This document shows, piece after piece, positions 33,509 to 42,590 of a stretch of 64,000 nucleotides of DNA. The notes under the pieces are model-generated. The model ran no database searches. It was not told the DNA's origin and was given only the letters and a program-made list of their open reading frames with translations. The position numbers and the translations under genes were made by a program. Source of the DNA: Roseobacter sp. (lineage in GTDB: Bacteria > Pseudomonadota > Alphaproteobacteria > Rhodobacterales > Rhodobacteraceae); the NCBI GenBank assembly GCA_015665415.1, contig JADFAE010000017.1:1-64000 (forward strand). The letters are read 5' to 3'. The stretch's first letter is position 1; each line of letters starts with the position of its first letter.

Positions 33509-35389
33509 ATGACAGAATTTGCACCTCCTAAATGGGAAGGGACCGGCCTGTTGCGCATTCTTGCGACAACGGACCTGCACAGCAATCTGCTCAGTTACGA
33601 CTATTACGCGGATCGTATGGACCCCGGGGTTGGCCTGTCACGCCTTGCCAGCCTGATCGCGGAGGCCCGCCAAGATGCCGAAGCCCTGAACGGGGCCACA
33701 TTGTTGGTGGACAATGGCGATGCGTTGCAGGGGTCTCCGATTGGCGAGACGGCGCTGCAGGCGGATCGGGAAACGCCCGTCGACGACGGGGGCGCAATTC
33801 ATCCTCTGATGTCGGCCTTTTCAACGCTGGGCTATGATGCTTTGGGGCTGGGAAACCACGATTTCAACTATGGTCTGACAGCGCTGGGATCTGTGCTGCG
33901 GGACGCGCCCTGTGCGGTTGTCTGTTCCAATATGCATGCCATTGAACCGGCTCGGGACTTGCCTTTTTGCAACACGACCATCCTGGAGCGGCGCATCGCC
34001 GCCTTGCCGGAGGCTCCGGTCCTGCGGATCGGAGTGCTGTCGGTACTGCCGCCTCAGACGATGATCTGGGATGCGCATCTGCTTCAGGGCAAGGTCTGGG
34101 TGCAGGATATGGTGCAGGCGGCCACCAGCCGGGCGGCTGAGCTGCGCGAAGCCGGGTGCGATCTGGTCCTGGCGCTGGCCCATACCGGGGTTGGCGGTTC
34201 TGATCCGGTGCCCGAGATGGAGAACGCCCTGTGCCCCATCGTTGCCACCTCCGGGATCGATGCCGTGATCGGCGGTCACACCCATCTGGTTCTGCCACAT
34301 CCGGACCATGCCTTTGCCAAACCCGTGGTCATGCCGGGGGCACACGGCTCGCATCTGGGGCAGATTGATCTGCATGTGCGGCACGGTGCCGAGGGCTGGC
34401 AGGTCGAGACCTGGCGCGCCAGCGCCAAGCCGATTGCCCGCCGCGATGCCTGGGGCAAACTGACCCCGCTGACGCCGGAAGATCCCGGCCTGCTCCAGGC
34501 CCTGGCCGAAGCACATGCCCAGACCCAGGCGCAGATGAAAAAGCCGGTTGGTCAGAGCGCCAGCCCGCTGCATTCCTACTTCACCTTTTTTGGACAGGAT
34601 CGGGGCCTGGCTCTGTCGGCCTGTGCACAGATGGCAGCGATACGGCCGATGCTGGAGGGGACAGAGGCCGGCCGGTTGCCCCTGCTATCGGCAGTGTCTC
34701 CGGGAAAATTCGGCGGCCGTTCAGGTCCGGAAAGCTATACGGATATCGCCGCAGGCGATCTGTGTATGCGCAATGTCGCGGATCTGCAGATCTTTCCCAA
34801 CACGCTTTGGGCCGTGACCATCAATGGCGCTCAGCTGCGGGACTGGCTGGAGATGTCGGCGGGAATGTTCAATCAGATCGCACCGGGGTCCTCTGACAGT
34901 GAATTGGTCAATCTGGATCGGGCCGGGCATAATTTCGACGTTCTGTTTGGCCTGGAATATGAAATCGACCTGTCGCAGCCACCGCGGTTTTCGTCTTCGG
35001 GGCTGGTGATCAACCCCGCGGCCTCTCGTGTCAGGAACCTGTGCCACAATGGCGAAGATGTCGTTGATAGCCAAGAGTTCACCGTGGCAACCAACAGCTA
35101 TCGATTGAGCGGCGGCGGCAATTTCAAGATGCTACAGGAGGCCATTCCGGTCCCACTGCCCTCTGTCACCATCCGCGATGCCATTTGCAGTTATGTGGCC
35201 GGACAGCTACCTCAGGATGCGCTGGCAAAGGCGCCTTATCCCTGGCGGTTGTCGCCTCTGGCAGGGGCCAAGGTTACCGCCTTTACCGGGCCGGTGGCAC
35301 GCAGCTACCTGGATGAGCTGCCGACTGGTTTGGCAGAGGACCAGGGGGTGACGCCGCATGGGTTCTTGAAGCTGCGGCTCTGCCTCTGA
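33509..35389 (+). CDS. Bifunctional 2',3'-cyclic-nucleotide phosphodiesterase/3'-nucleotidase family protein
   Basis: This 626-residue protein has a metallophosphoesterase domain (ILATTDLHSNLLSYDYYADR, VDNGDALQGSP, GLGNHDFNYG, GGHTHLVLPHPDHAFAKPVVMPGAHG) and a C-terminal 5'-nucleotidase domain from about 360 (SPLHSYFTFFGQD, LPLLSAVSPGKFGGRSGPESYTDIAAGDLCMRN). CpdB relatives are usually secreted, but neither this start nor an upstream in-frame Met (33338 or 33401) gives a signal peptide. The start is uncertain because no strong ribosome site is visible. Confidence 0.88.
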   Translation: MTEFAPPKWEGTGLLRILATTDLHSNLLSYDYYADRMDPGVGLSRLASLIAEARQDAEALNGATLLVDNGDALQGSPIGETALQADRETPVDDGGAIHPLMSAFSTLGYDALGLGNHDFNYGLTALGSVLRDAPCAVVCSNMHAIEPARDLPFCNTTILERRIAALPEAPVLRIGVLSVLPPQTMIWDAHLLQGKVWVQDMVQAATSRAAELREAGCDLVLALAHTGVGGSDPVPEMENALCPIVATSGIDAVIGGHTHLVLPHPDHAFAKPVVMPGAHGSHLGQIDLHVRHGAEGWQVETWRASAKPIARRDAWGKLTPLTPEDPGLLQALAEAHAQTQAQMKKPVGQSASPLHSYFTFFGQDRGLALSACAQMAAIRPMLEGTEAGRLPLLSAVSPGKFGGRSGPESYTDIAAGDLCMRNVADLQIFPNTLWAVTINGAQLRDWLEMSAGMFNQIAPGSSDSELVNLDRAGHNFDVLFGLEYEIDLSQPPRFSSSGLVINPAASRVRNLCHNGEDVVDSQEFTVATNSYRLSGGGNFKMLQEAIPVPLPSVTIRDAICSYVAGQLPQDALAKAPYPWRLSPLAGAKVTAFTGPVARSYLDELPTGLAEDQGVTPHGFLKLRLCL

Positions 35390-35442
35390 TCCTGCACCGA
35401 ATGCTCTTGTCATTTTGCCATACCCTGCCTATATCGGGATTC

Positions 35443-35536
35443 GAGAGGTTGGCGCGGGCAGGCGCCTCGCCAACCTGGTCAGATCCGGAAGGAAGCAGCC
35501 ACAACGAGCCCCGCTTGGGTCGATGTCCAACCTCTC
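35443..35536 (+). ncRNA. ffs: Signal recognition particle 4.5S RNA
   Basis: GAGAGGTTGG (35443) pairs with CCAACCTCTC (35527-35536). Between them lies the domain IV core with GGTCAG-TCCGGAAGGAAGCAGCC, the GGAA tetraloop and the conserved internal loop that binds Ffh, followed by CAACGAG. The about 94-base size fits the small bacterial form. Exact ends are estimated from the closing stem. Confidence 0.95.
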
Positions 35537-35688
35537 ACCTAATCCCCTCCTCAGACAGTCTTTTTGCAAAGACGACCCAAGCCCGGTTTCTCGCGACAGC
35601 TGTGGGTCCAATCGGGCGCTGTTGGTCAAAGTCAACGGCCTGCGCAACTGGCCAATTGCAGGCCAGAGGGGGATGGTCTTGCAACTGG

Positions 35689-36330
35689 TTAAGTGAACAG
35701 CGCGACCCAGATACCTGCAAACATCAGAATTCCGCCAAAATTGACCCATAGGTGCCAGATGGAATAGCGGTAAGGCAGGGTCTTGCGGCTGTAAAACACC
35801 GTGCCGATCATGTAGCAGGATGTCCCGGCGATCATGCACCAGCGGGTGATCTCGGGCACCCCGGTCAGATCCGGCAATGCTGTCATGCCCAAGGCGCCCA
35901 GCCCAATATAGGAGGCCGTCGACCAGCGGGTCTTGACGGTGACATGCGTGATCTTGTGCCAGATTGCGAGCGCCGTCAGTCCCCAGCAGAGCCAGAGCAG
36001 GGTCATGGTCCAGCTGGTCCCGGCCAACACAAAAAACGGCGTAAAGGTGCCGGTGATGCTGGGGTAGATGACGGCGTGATCGATCCGGCGCAGCAAAAGG
36101 CGGCGGTCATGCCAGGGGCCAAAATGATAGCACCAAGAGGCCAGATTAGAGGCCAATACGCTGAGAATATATACGCCAAGCGCCAGGATCAGCCTGTGGT
36201 CCAGAGTTGCGGTGGCGGTGAAAGCCAACAGCCCGGCCGCTGCCAGGATCAAGCTTAGCCCAAAGGCATGCACCGCCATGTCGGCGTGACGATGGGATGG
36301 AATGGGGCTTGGGTAGGTTGTGGCTGTCAT
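35689..36330 (-). CDS. Hemolysin III/TrhA (YqfA) family membrane protein
   Basis: This 213-residue protein has seven predicted helices and the family motifs HAFGLSLILAAAGLL, LASWCYHFGPWHDRRLLLRRIDHAVIYPSITGTFTPF and a C-terminal YSIWHLWVNFGGILMFAGIWV. The conserved His residues of the PAQR superfamily are present. ATG 36330 fits the family length. Function in bacteria is poorly defined (membrane lipid homeostasis proposed). Confidence 0.88.
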   Translation of the reverse strand: MTATTYPSPIPSHRHADMAVHAFGLSLILAAAGLLAFTATATLDHRLILALGVYILSVLASNLASWCYHFGPWHDRRLLLRRIDHAVIYPSITGTFTPFFVLAGTSWTMTLLWLCWGLTALAIWHKITHVTVKTRWSTASYIGLGALGMTALPDLTGVPEITRWCMIAGTSCYMIGTVFYSRKTLPYRYSIWHLWVNFGGILMFAGIWVALFT

Positions 36331-36628
36331 GGCGGCCTCAGCAAAACGACAGCTTCGCGATAGGAGCAAATGGGCTGGGTGTCCAGATTTCCGGCACGTC
36401 ATATGCTGATCCTCTGCGGAACGGTCCGTGCGGTTCAATCCGGAACCGCGAAAACAGCGGAGATGGCCTCGTCGACCAAAGTGGCAAAGGCCCGATAAAA
36501 AGTACAACCCAGCCCTTGAAAACAATTGGCCCAGGGAGAGGCGCAAGAAATTGTCTCCCCGGGCGTCCGGCAGCATATGTTGCCCGGCGCCCGTTCTTTG
36601 CTAGGGGCCATAGCGCCCTCAAAGTGTG
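36331..36628. other. Gene-free stretch between hemolysin III-type gene and pheA
   Basis: No supported coding region. A GC-rich hairpin CCGGGCG/CGCCCG-like pair around 36562-36596 may terminate pheA, which reads toward it. Confidence 0.35.
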
Positions 36629-37462
36629 TCAGTAGCGGCCGTTGTCGGCCGGGTAGACGCCGAGAATTTCCACATTGGTGGTGAAATAAGAGAGCTCGTC
36701 CATGGCCAGCTTCACGTTTGCATCATCTGGATGGCCTTCGATATCCGCATAAAACTGCGTCGCGGTGAAGGAGCCGTCGACCATATAGCTTTCGAGCTTG
36801 GTCATGTTGATGCCATTGGTGGCAAAACCGCCCATGCCCTTATACAGCGCCGCCGGAATATTGCGCACCTGAAAGACAAAACTGGTGATCATGCCATGGG
36901 CACCCCGACGGGCATAGTTCGGCTCGCGGGACATGATCAGAAAGCGGGTGGTGTTGTCGCCGCGATCCTCGATTTTTTTCTCCAGCACATCCAACCCGTA
37001 GATTTCGCCGGCCAATTCGCTGGCGAGCGCGGCCACATGGATGTCCCCGGCTTCGGCCACATCGCGAGCGGCGCGGGCATTGTCGGGGCTGACCCGACCG
37101 ATGATATCGTGTTGGCGCAGGAATTCACCGCATTGGGGCAGCAGCACCAGATGTGACTTTGCCTCGCGGATGTCCTCCAGCTTGGCACCGGGGACCGCAA
37201 GCAGATTGATGTGCACCCGCACAAAGGCCTCGTCGACAATATGCAGCCCGCTGTGCGGCAGCAGCCGGTGACTGTCGGCGACCCGACCGTAGGTGGAATT
37301 CTCGACCGGCAGCATCGCCTGGTCAGCGGCCCCGCTGCGCACTGCCTCGATCACATCCTCAAATGTGCGGCAGGGAAGCACCTCCATTTCGTGGCGCGCA
37401 TTGCGGCAGGCCTCGTGGCTATAGGAGCCGAGCTCCCCCTGAATGGCAATTTTTCCGGTCAT
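36629..37462 (-). CDS. pheA: Prephenate dehydratase
   Basis: This 277-residue, monofunctional enzyme has the catalytic domain (IAIQGELGSYSHEACRN, MLPVENSTYGRVADSHRLL, DNTTRFLIM with the essential Thr-Arg-Phe) and a C-terminal ACT regulatory domain from about 195 (SFVFQVRNIPAALYKGMGGFATNGINMTKLESY). It makes phenylpyruvate and should be feedback-inhibited by phenylalanine. No chorismate mutase domain is fused. Divergent from the cytochrome c gene. Confidence 0.95.
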   Translation of the reverse strand: MTGKIAIQGELGSYSHEACRNARHEMEVLPCRTFEDVIEAVRSGAADQAMLPVENSTYGRVADSHRLLPHSGLHIVDEAFVRVHINLLAVPGAKLEDIREAKSHLVLLPQCGEFLRQHDIIGRVSPDNARAARDVAEAGDIHVAALASELAGEIYGLDVLEKKIEDRGDNTTRFLIMSREPNYARRGAHGMITSFVFQVRNIPAALYKGMGGFATNGINMTKLESYMVDGSFTATQFYADIEGHPDDANVKLAMDELSYFTTNVEILGVYPADNGRY

Positions 37463-37582
37463 CAGTGCGACTTTCCTGCAAAACTTCGGCAAACGGGCAT
37501 TTCGTCGCGTTGTCTATACCTTGCCACTGACGAGTGGAAGCCTTAGACAACCACCCAGACAGCTAAAACGGACACGCGATTC

Positions 37583-38086
37583 ATGTTTGACACGATGACC
37601 CTAACCAAAGCGACCGCAGGCGTCTGCGGCTCGTTCCTGGTACTTCTCCTGGGCCAGTGGGCCGCGGATGTGCTCTACTCTTCGGATGCGCACGGTGAGC
37701 AATCTTATGTAATTGAAGTCGCCAGCGCAGAAGCGGCGACCGAAACCGAAGAGGTCAGCTTTGATGAGCTGATGGCCTCGGCAGATGTTGGCAAAGGCGC
37801 CAAGGTCTTCAAGAAATGCGCGGCATGCCACAAGATTGAGGATGGTGTGAATGCCACCGGTCCTTCGCTTTACGGTGTTGTTGACCGCCAGATCGCCGCA
37901 GCGGATGGCTTTGGCTACTCCGGCGCTTTGACCGCTTTGGACGGCACTTGGTCCGCAGAAGAGCTCGACGCCTTCCTGACCAAGCCTTCGGCCTATGCCA
38001 AGGGCACCTCGATGTCCTTCTCCGGTCTGCGCAAGCAAAACGACCGGGTGAACCTCATCGCCTATCTGGACAGCCTCGACGGCTGA
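37583..38086 (+). CDS. Membrane-anchored cytochrome c, class I (CycM-type)
   Basis: This 167-residue protein has an uncleaved N-terminal helix (AGVCGSFLVLLLGQWAADVLY), an Ala/Glu-rich periplasmic linker (about 40-60), then a c-type domain with KKCAACHKIEDG, PSLYGVVDRQIA and axial Met in KGTSMSFSGL. It resembles cytochrome cy/c552 that carries electrons from bc1 to terminal oxidases, so it could feed the cbb3 oxidase encoded further along. Confidence 0.9.
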   Translation: MFDTMTLTKATAGVCGSFLVLLLGQWAADVLYSSDAHGEQSYVIEVASAEAATETEEVSFDELMASADVGKGAKVFKKCAACHKIEDGVNATGPSLYGVVDRQIAAADGFGYSGALTALDGTWSAEELDAFLTKPSAYAKGTSMSFSGLRKQNDRVNLIAYLDSLDG

Positions 38087-38116
38087 TCAGGGAAACTGGT
38101 GACAGAGATTTGAAAG

Positions 38117-38146
38117 GGCTGCAGCGCAAGCTGCGGCCTTTTTTCT
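38117..38146 (+). terminator. Terminator of the cytochrome c gene
   Basis: GGCTGCAGC pairs with GCTGCGGCC around GCAA, followed by TTTTTTCT, 30 bases after the stop. Confidence 0.85.
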
Positions 38147-38305
38147 GTTGCCGCAGGCGCTTAGACGGCTCGTTCACGCCTATTCCATTCCCGGCGCATC
38201 ACGATCCTGCAATCTCAACTTGAATGTTACCACCTGCGGCCATTAGCTTGTGGCACAGGTAAAAACCGCACCAGTTCAAGGTTCGGGCAATGGAGGTTGT
38301 GACAG

Positions 38306-40297
38306 ATGACATCCCATCAGGCGGGCCATCAGGCGGGTCAACGGGCAGTAAATCAGCCAGGACATCACGCGGGCCGGGGGCATCGACAGATGGCACAGGT
38401 CAAAACCCGTGCGCTGCAATCTGATCGCAGCGCCCCGACCAAGGCGATTTTGCTACTGATTCTGGGATTTTTTCTGACCCTGATGCTGGCGCTGCCCCTG
38501 CGCGCCGAAGAGGGGATCATCAAAAGCCATGGCTTTGCCGAATTTGGCGAGTTGAAATACCCCGAAGGCTTTGCCCAGTTTGATTATGTGAACCCGCAGG
38601 CTCCCAAAGGTGGTGAGCTGGCGATCTCGGCGGTTGGCACCTTTGACAGCATGAACCCCTATTCCCGAACCGGTCGGGCCGGGGCGCTGTCGTCTGAACA
38701 GTTCGAAAGCCTGCTTGTCGAATCTTATGACGAGCCTGGCTCTTATTACGGGTTGATTGCGGAAAGTCTGGAATACCCCGAGAGCCAGGACTGGGTGATT
38801 TTCAACCTGCGCCCTGAGGCGCGGTTTTCGAATGGCAGCCCAGTGACGGCTGACGATGTGGTGTTTTCCCACAACTTGCTGCTGGATCAGGGTTTGAAAT
38901 CTTATGGGGATGCTGTCCGCAAACGCATTCCCAAGGCCGAAGTCCTGGGCCCGCATCAGGCAAAGTTCTATTTTGCTGAGGATGTTTCACGTCGCTCCCT
39001 GATCACCCAGGTGGGCGCGGTGCCTATCTTTTCCAAGGCCTGGTTCGACGCCGATCCTGAAAACCGCCGCCTGGATGCGCCGCGTCTGGACCCCGGTATT
39101 GGATCCGGCCCCTATGTTTTGGAAACGGTCGACATCAATCAGCGCGTCGCGTATCGGCGAAACCCTGAATATTGGGGCCGCGATCTCAACGTCAATATCG
39201 GGCGTCACAACTATGATGTGATCCGGATTGAATATTTTGGCGATTCCGTTGCCGCAATGGAAGGGTTCAAGGCCGGGGTCTACACCCTGCGCAACGAGAA
39301 CAGCTCCAAGAACTGGGCCACGGGATACAGTTTCGAGGCGCTCGACAAAGGGGATGTGATCAAGGCGGCACTCCCTGATGGCAATCTGGCAGCCCCTGCC
39401 GGATTTATCATGAACCTGCTGCGCCCCAAGCTGCAGGATATTCGGGTGCGCGAGGCGATTCAGCTTGGCTTTAACTTTGAGTGGACCAATGAAAGCCTGC
39501 AATATGGCCTGTTTCAGCAAAGACATGCCTTCTGGCAGGATACAGAGCTGGAGGCAAAGGGCCTGCCACAGGGACGCGAACTGGAAATTCTGACCGCGCT
39601 GGGCGACCAGATTGACCCCGTGCTTCTGACCGCTGATCCTGTGATGGCCCATAGCTCCAAGGCCAATCGCCCCAATGATCGCCGCAACCTGCGCCGGGCA
39701 ATGAAACTGCTGGACGAGGCCGGGTGGACCGTTGCCTCTGATGGGAAACGCCGCAACGCGGACGGGGAGGTTTTGAAGCTGGAATTCCTGCTGGACAGTC
39801 CAACAACAGCGCGCGTGGTGCAGCCTTTTGTGACCAATCTCCAGGCTATGGGCATTGATGCGGTGTTGAACCGGGTGGATAATGCGCAGTTCTCCAGCCG
39901 CCGCCGCGAAAAGGATTTTGACATGATCTTTGCGGGCTACCCTTTGGACCTGGAGCCCTCAACCGAGCTGCAGCAGTTCTTTGGATCAGAAGCGCATGAG
40001 TATTCGGTTTTCAATCCTGCGGGTCTGGCAGATCCTGCCGCCGATGTGCTGATCGAAAACATCGTCAATGCCACCACCAAAGAAGAGCTATACGCCAATA
40101 CCCGGGCGCTCGACCGTTTGCTGCGGGCCAAGCGCTTTATGGTTCCGGTCTGGTATCTGGATGTGAATTGGGTCGCCTATTGGGACATGTATCGCTTTCC
40201 CGAGACCCTGCCGCCTTTCTCTTTGGGGTTGCTGGACCTGTGGTGGATCGATGCTGAACGCGAGGCTGAACTGAAAGCCTCGGGCGCGTTGCGGTAA
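38306..40297 (+). CDS. yejA: Peptide ABC transporter, substrate-binding protein (YejA-like)
   Basis: This 663-residue SBP family 5 protein has ESLEYPESQDWVIFNLRPEARFSNGSPVTADDVVFSHNLL early and FNFEWTNESLQYGLFQQRHAFWQ late, typical of YejA. The hydrophobic signal core is TKAILLLILGFFLTLMLALPLRA. GGAGG precedes ATG 38306; that leaves an unusual His/Gln/Gly-rich 30-residue leader before the signal core, so ATG 38390 is a real alternative. First gene of a four-gene importer operon. Confidence 0.9.
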   Translation: MTSHQAGHQAGQRAVNQPGHHAGRGHRQMAQVKTRALQSDRSAPTKAILLLILGFFLTLMLALPLRAEEGIIKSHGFAEFGELKYPEGFAQFDYVNPQAPKGGELAISAVGTFDSMNPYSRTGRAGALSSEQFESLLVESYDEPGSYYGLIAESLEYPESQDWVIFNLRPEARFSNGSPVTADDVVFSHNLLLDQGLKSYGDAVRKRIPKAEVLGPHQAKFYFAEDVSRRSLITQVGAVPIFSKAWFDADPENRRLDAPRLDPGIGSGPYVLETVDINQRVAYRRNPEYWGRDLNVNIGRHNYDVIRIEYFGDSVAAMEGFKAGVYTLRNENSSKNWATGYSFEALDKGDVIKAALPDGNLAAPAGFIMNLLRPKLQDIRVREAIQLGFNFEWTNESLQYGLFQQRHAFWQDTELEAKGLPQGRELEILTALGDQIDPVLLTADPVMAHSSKANRPNDRRNLRRAMKLLDEAGWTVASDGKRRNADGEVLKLEFLLDSPTTARVVQPFVTNLQAMGIDAVLNRVDNAQFSSRRREKDFDMIFAGYPLDLEPSTELQQFFGSEAHEYSVFNPAGLADPAADVLIENIVNATTKEELYANTRALDRLLRAKRFMVPVWYLDVNWVAYWDMYRFPETLPPFSLGLLDLWWIDAEREAELKASGALR

Positions 40298-40306
40298 AGA
40301 CACGCC

Positions 40307-41395
40307 ATGGCAGCCTATATCCTTCGACGCCTGATGCTGGTGATCCCGACTTTGTTTGGCATCATGGTGGTGAATTTTACCCTGGTGCAATTTGTTCCGG
40401 GCGGTCCGGTGGAGCAGATCATCGCCCAGATGCAGGGCAGCGGTGATGTCTTTGAAGGCTTTGCCGGTGGCGGCGGTGATGCCGGCGGTGCCAGTGCCAT
40501 CGATGCCAATGACAGCTATGCGGGGCGTCAGGGCCTGCCGCCTGAATTGATTGTAGAGCTGCAAGAGCAATTTGGCCTCGACAAGCCGCCGCTGGAACGT
40601 TTTGGCCTGATGCTTTGGAATTACGCACGCTTTGATTTTGGCGAGAGCTATTTTCGCAAGATCGATGTGACCGATCTGGTGCTGGAGAAAATGCCGGTCT
40701 CGATCTCGCTGGGGCTATGGTCGACGCTGATCGCCTATCTGATCTCGATCCCCATGGGCATCCGCAAGGCGCTGCGCGATGGCTCGCGCTTTGACACCTG
40801 GACCAGCGGTGTGATCATCGCCGCCTATGCCATCCCCTCTTTCCTGTTTGCGATCATGCTCTTGGTGCTTTTTGCCGGGGGCTCCTACTGGCAGCTCTTC
40901 CCGCTGCGCGGGCTCACTTCGGACAATTTCGAGAGCCTCAGCCTGATGGGCAAGGCGGCGGATTATGCCTGGCATATCGCGCTGCCGGTGATTGCCTCGA
41001 CCATTGGCGCCTTTGCCACGCTGACGCTGCTGACCAAGAATTCCTTTCTGGATGAGATTAAAAAGCAATATGTCATCACTGCGCGGGCCAAGGGGCTGGG
41101 GGAGCGGCAGGTGCTTTATGGCCATGTCTTTCGCAATGCCATGCTGATCGTGATTGCCGGTTTTCCGGCCGTATTCATCGGCATCTTCTTTTCCGGCAGC
41201 CTGATCATCGAGACCATCTTTTCGCTCGACGGATTGGGGCGGCTGGGGTTCGAGGCCGCCGTGGCGCGCGACTATCCGGTGATTTTTGGCACCCTGTTCA
41301 TCTTTGGCCTGATGAGCCTGGTGGTCGGCATCCTGTCGGACATCATGTATGTGCTGGTGGATCCGCGCATCGACTTTGAAAAGCGGGAGGGCTGA
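40307..41395 (+). CDS. yejB: Peptide ABC transporter permease (YejB-like)
   Basis: This 362-residue protein starts [39 protein letters not shown], the DppB-type first helix. An extended periplasmic loop includes a Gly-rich patch, typical of YejB, and the EAA loop includes [23 protein letters not shown]. About six membrane helices. Starts 9 bases after yejA. Confidence 0.95.
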   Translation: MAAYILRRLMLVIPTLFGIMVVNFTLVQFVPGGPVEQIIAQMQGSGDVFEGFAGGGGDAGGASAIDANDSYAGRQGLPPELIVELQEQFGLDKPPLERFGLMLWNYARFDFGESYFRKIDVTDLVLEKMPVSISLGLWSTLIAYLISIPMGIRKALRDGSRFDTWTSGVIIAAYAIPSFLFAIMLLVLFAGGSYWQLFPLRGLTSDNFESLSLMGKAADYAWHIALPVIASTIGAFATLTLLTKNSFLDEIKKQYVITARAKGLGERQVLYGHVFRNAMLIVIAGFPAVFIGIFFSGSLIIETIFSLDGLGRLGFEAAVARDYPVIFGTLFIFGLMSLVVGILSDIMYVLVDPRIDFEKREG

Positions 41396-41398
41396 GGC

Positions 41399-42505
41399 AT
41401 GGCACTTTCTCCCCTCAATCAACGTCGCTGGAACACCTTTCGCCGCAACAAACGTGCCTATTGGTCGCTGTGGATCTTTGCGGTGCTCTTTGGTCTGTCG
41501 CTCTTTGCCGAGTTTCTGGCCAACGACAAACCAATCCTGGTGAGCTATCGCGGTGAAATCTACGCGCCGGTGTTCAAATTCTATCCAGAGACGCGGTTTG
41601 GCGGCGATTTCCAGACCGAGGCGATCTATCGCGACCCGGAGGTGGAATGTCTGATCCGCACCGGCGGTGTCGAAGATTGCTTTGATGAGCCGGAAGCGAT
41701 CATGGAAGAGATTGCGCTGGGCACCTATACCGCAGAAGGATTCTATAAAGGCTGGAGCCTTTGGCCCCTGATCCCCTATTCCTTCAACACTTCGGTGGAT
41801 CGTCCCGGCGCGGCGCCTTTGCCGCCCAATGGTCAGAACCTGCTGGGCACCGATGACACCAAGCGTGATGTGCTGGCGCGGGTGATCCATGGCTTCCGCC
41901 TGTCGATCGTCTTTACCTTGATCGTGACCGGTGCGGCGACTGTGATTGGCATTCTGGCCGGTGCCGTACAGGGCTATTTTGGCGGCTGGACCGATTTGGT
42001 GTTCCAGCGCCTGATCGAGATTTGGAGCTCGACCCCGACGCTCTATGTGATCATCATCATGTTTGCCATTCTGGGGCGCAGTTTCTGGCTGCTGGTGGGG
42101 CTGATGATCCTGTTTGGCTGGACCTCGCTGGTGGGGGTGGTGCGGGCCGAATTCCTGCGCGCACGCAATCTGGAATATGTCCGTGCTGCCAAGGCGCTGG
42201 GTGTTGGCAATATGACCATCATGCTGCGGCACATGCTGCCCAATGCCATGGTGGCAACGCTGACCATGCTGCCCTTCATCATCACCGGCACCATCAGTGC
42301 CTTGGCCGGGCTCGACTTTCTTGGCTTTGGCCTGCCGTCCTCGGCGCCCTCATTGGGGGAGCTGACGCTGCAGGCAAAACAGAACCTGGAGGCCCCCTGG
42401 TTGGCCTTCACCGCCTTTTTCACCTTTGCGCTGATGCTGTCGCTGCTGATTTTCATCTTTGAGGGCATCCGCGATGCCTTTGACCCACGAAAGACATTCC
42501 GATGA
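41399..42505 (+). CDS. yejE: Peptide ABC transporter permease (YejE-like)
   Basis: This 368-residue protein begins with NQRRWNTFRRNKRAYWSLWIFAVLFGLSLFAEFLANDKP, a YejE signature. A large periplasmic insertion with paired Cys (VECLIRTGGVEDCFDE) is followed by a DppC-type domain with EAA loop YVRAAKALGVGNMTIMLRHMLPNAM. Starts 3 bases after yejB. Confidence 0.95.
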   Translation: MALSPLNQRRWNTFRRNKRAYWSLWIFAVLFGLSLFAEFLANDKPILVSYRGEIYAPVFKFYPETRFGGDFQTEAIYRDPEVECLIRTGGVEDCFDEPEAIMEEIALGTYTAEGFYKGWSLWPLIPYSFNTSVDRPGAAPLPPNGQNLLGTDDTKRDVLARVIHGFRLSIVFTLIVTGAATVIGILAGAVQGYFGGWTDLVFQRLIEIWSSTPTLYVIIIMFAILGRSFWLLVGLMILFGWTSLVGVVRAEFLRARNLEYVRAAKALGVGNMTIMLRHMLPNAMVATLTMLPFIITGTISALAGLDFLGFGLPSSAPSLGELTLQAKQNLEAPWLAFTAFFTFALMLSLLIFIFEGIRDAFDPRKTFR

Positions 42506-42529
42506 GACGGTTTCCAAAGTCACTGGTCC

Positions 42530-42548
42530 GCCCGGCTGTCAGCCGGGC
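42530..42548 (+). other. Intercistronic hairpin between yejE and yejF
   Basis: GCCCGGCT-GTC-AGCCGGGC, perfect eight-base stem, without a T-run. It may stabilise the upstream message or tune ATPase expression. Confidence 0.5.
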
Positions 42549-42590
42549 CGTGCCCGACCGCCCATGCGATTGCTGTAGGCAAGAATTGAC

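Noticed and set aside
40715-42232. Long open frame (505 codons) on the strand opposite yejB/yejE
   Set aside because: It is antisense to two clear permease genes, has His/Gln/Gly-rich composition typical of shadow frames in GC-rich DNA, and no ribosome site or family resemblance.
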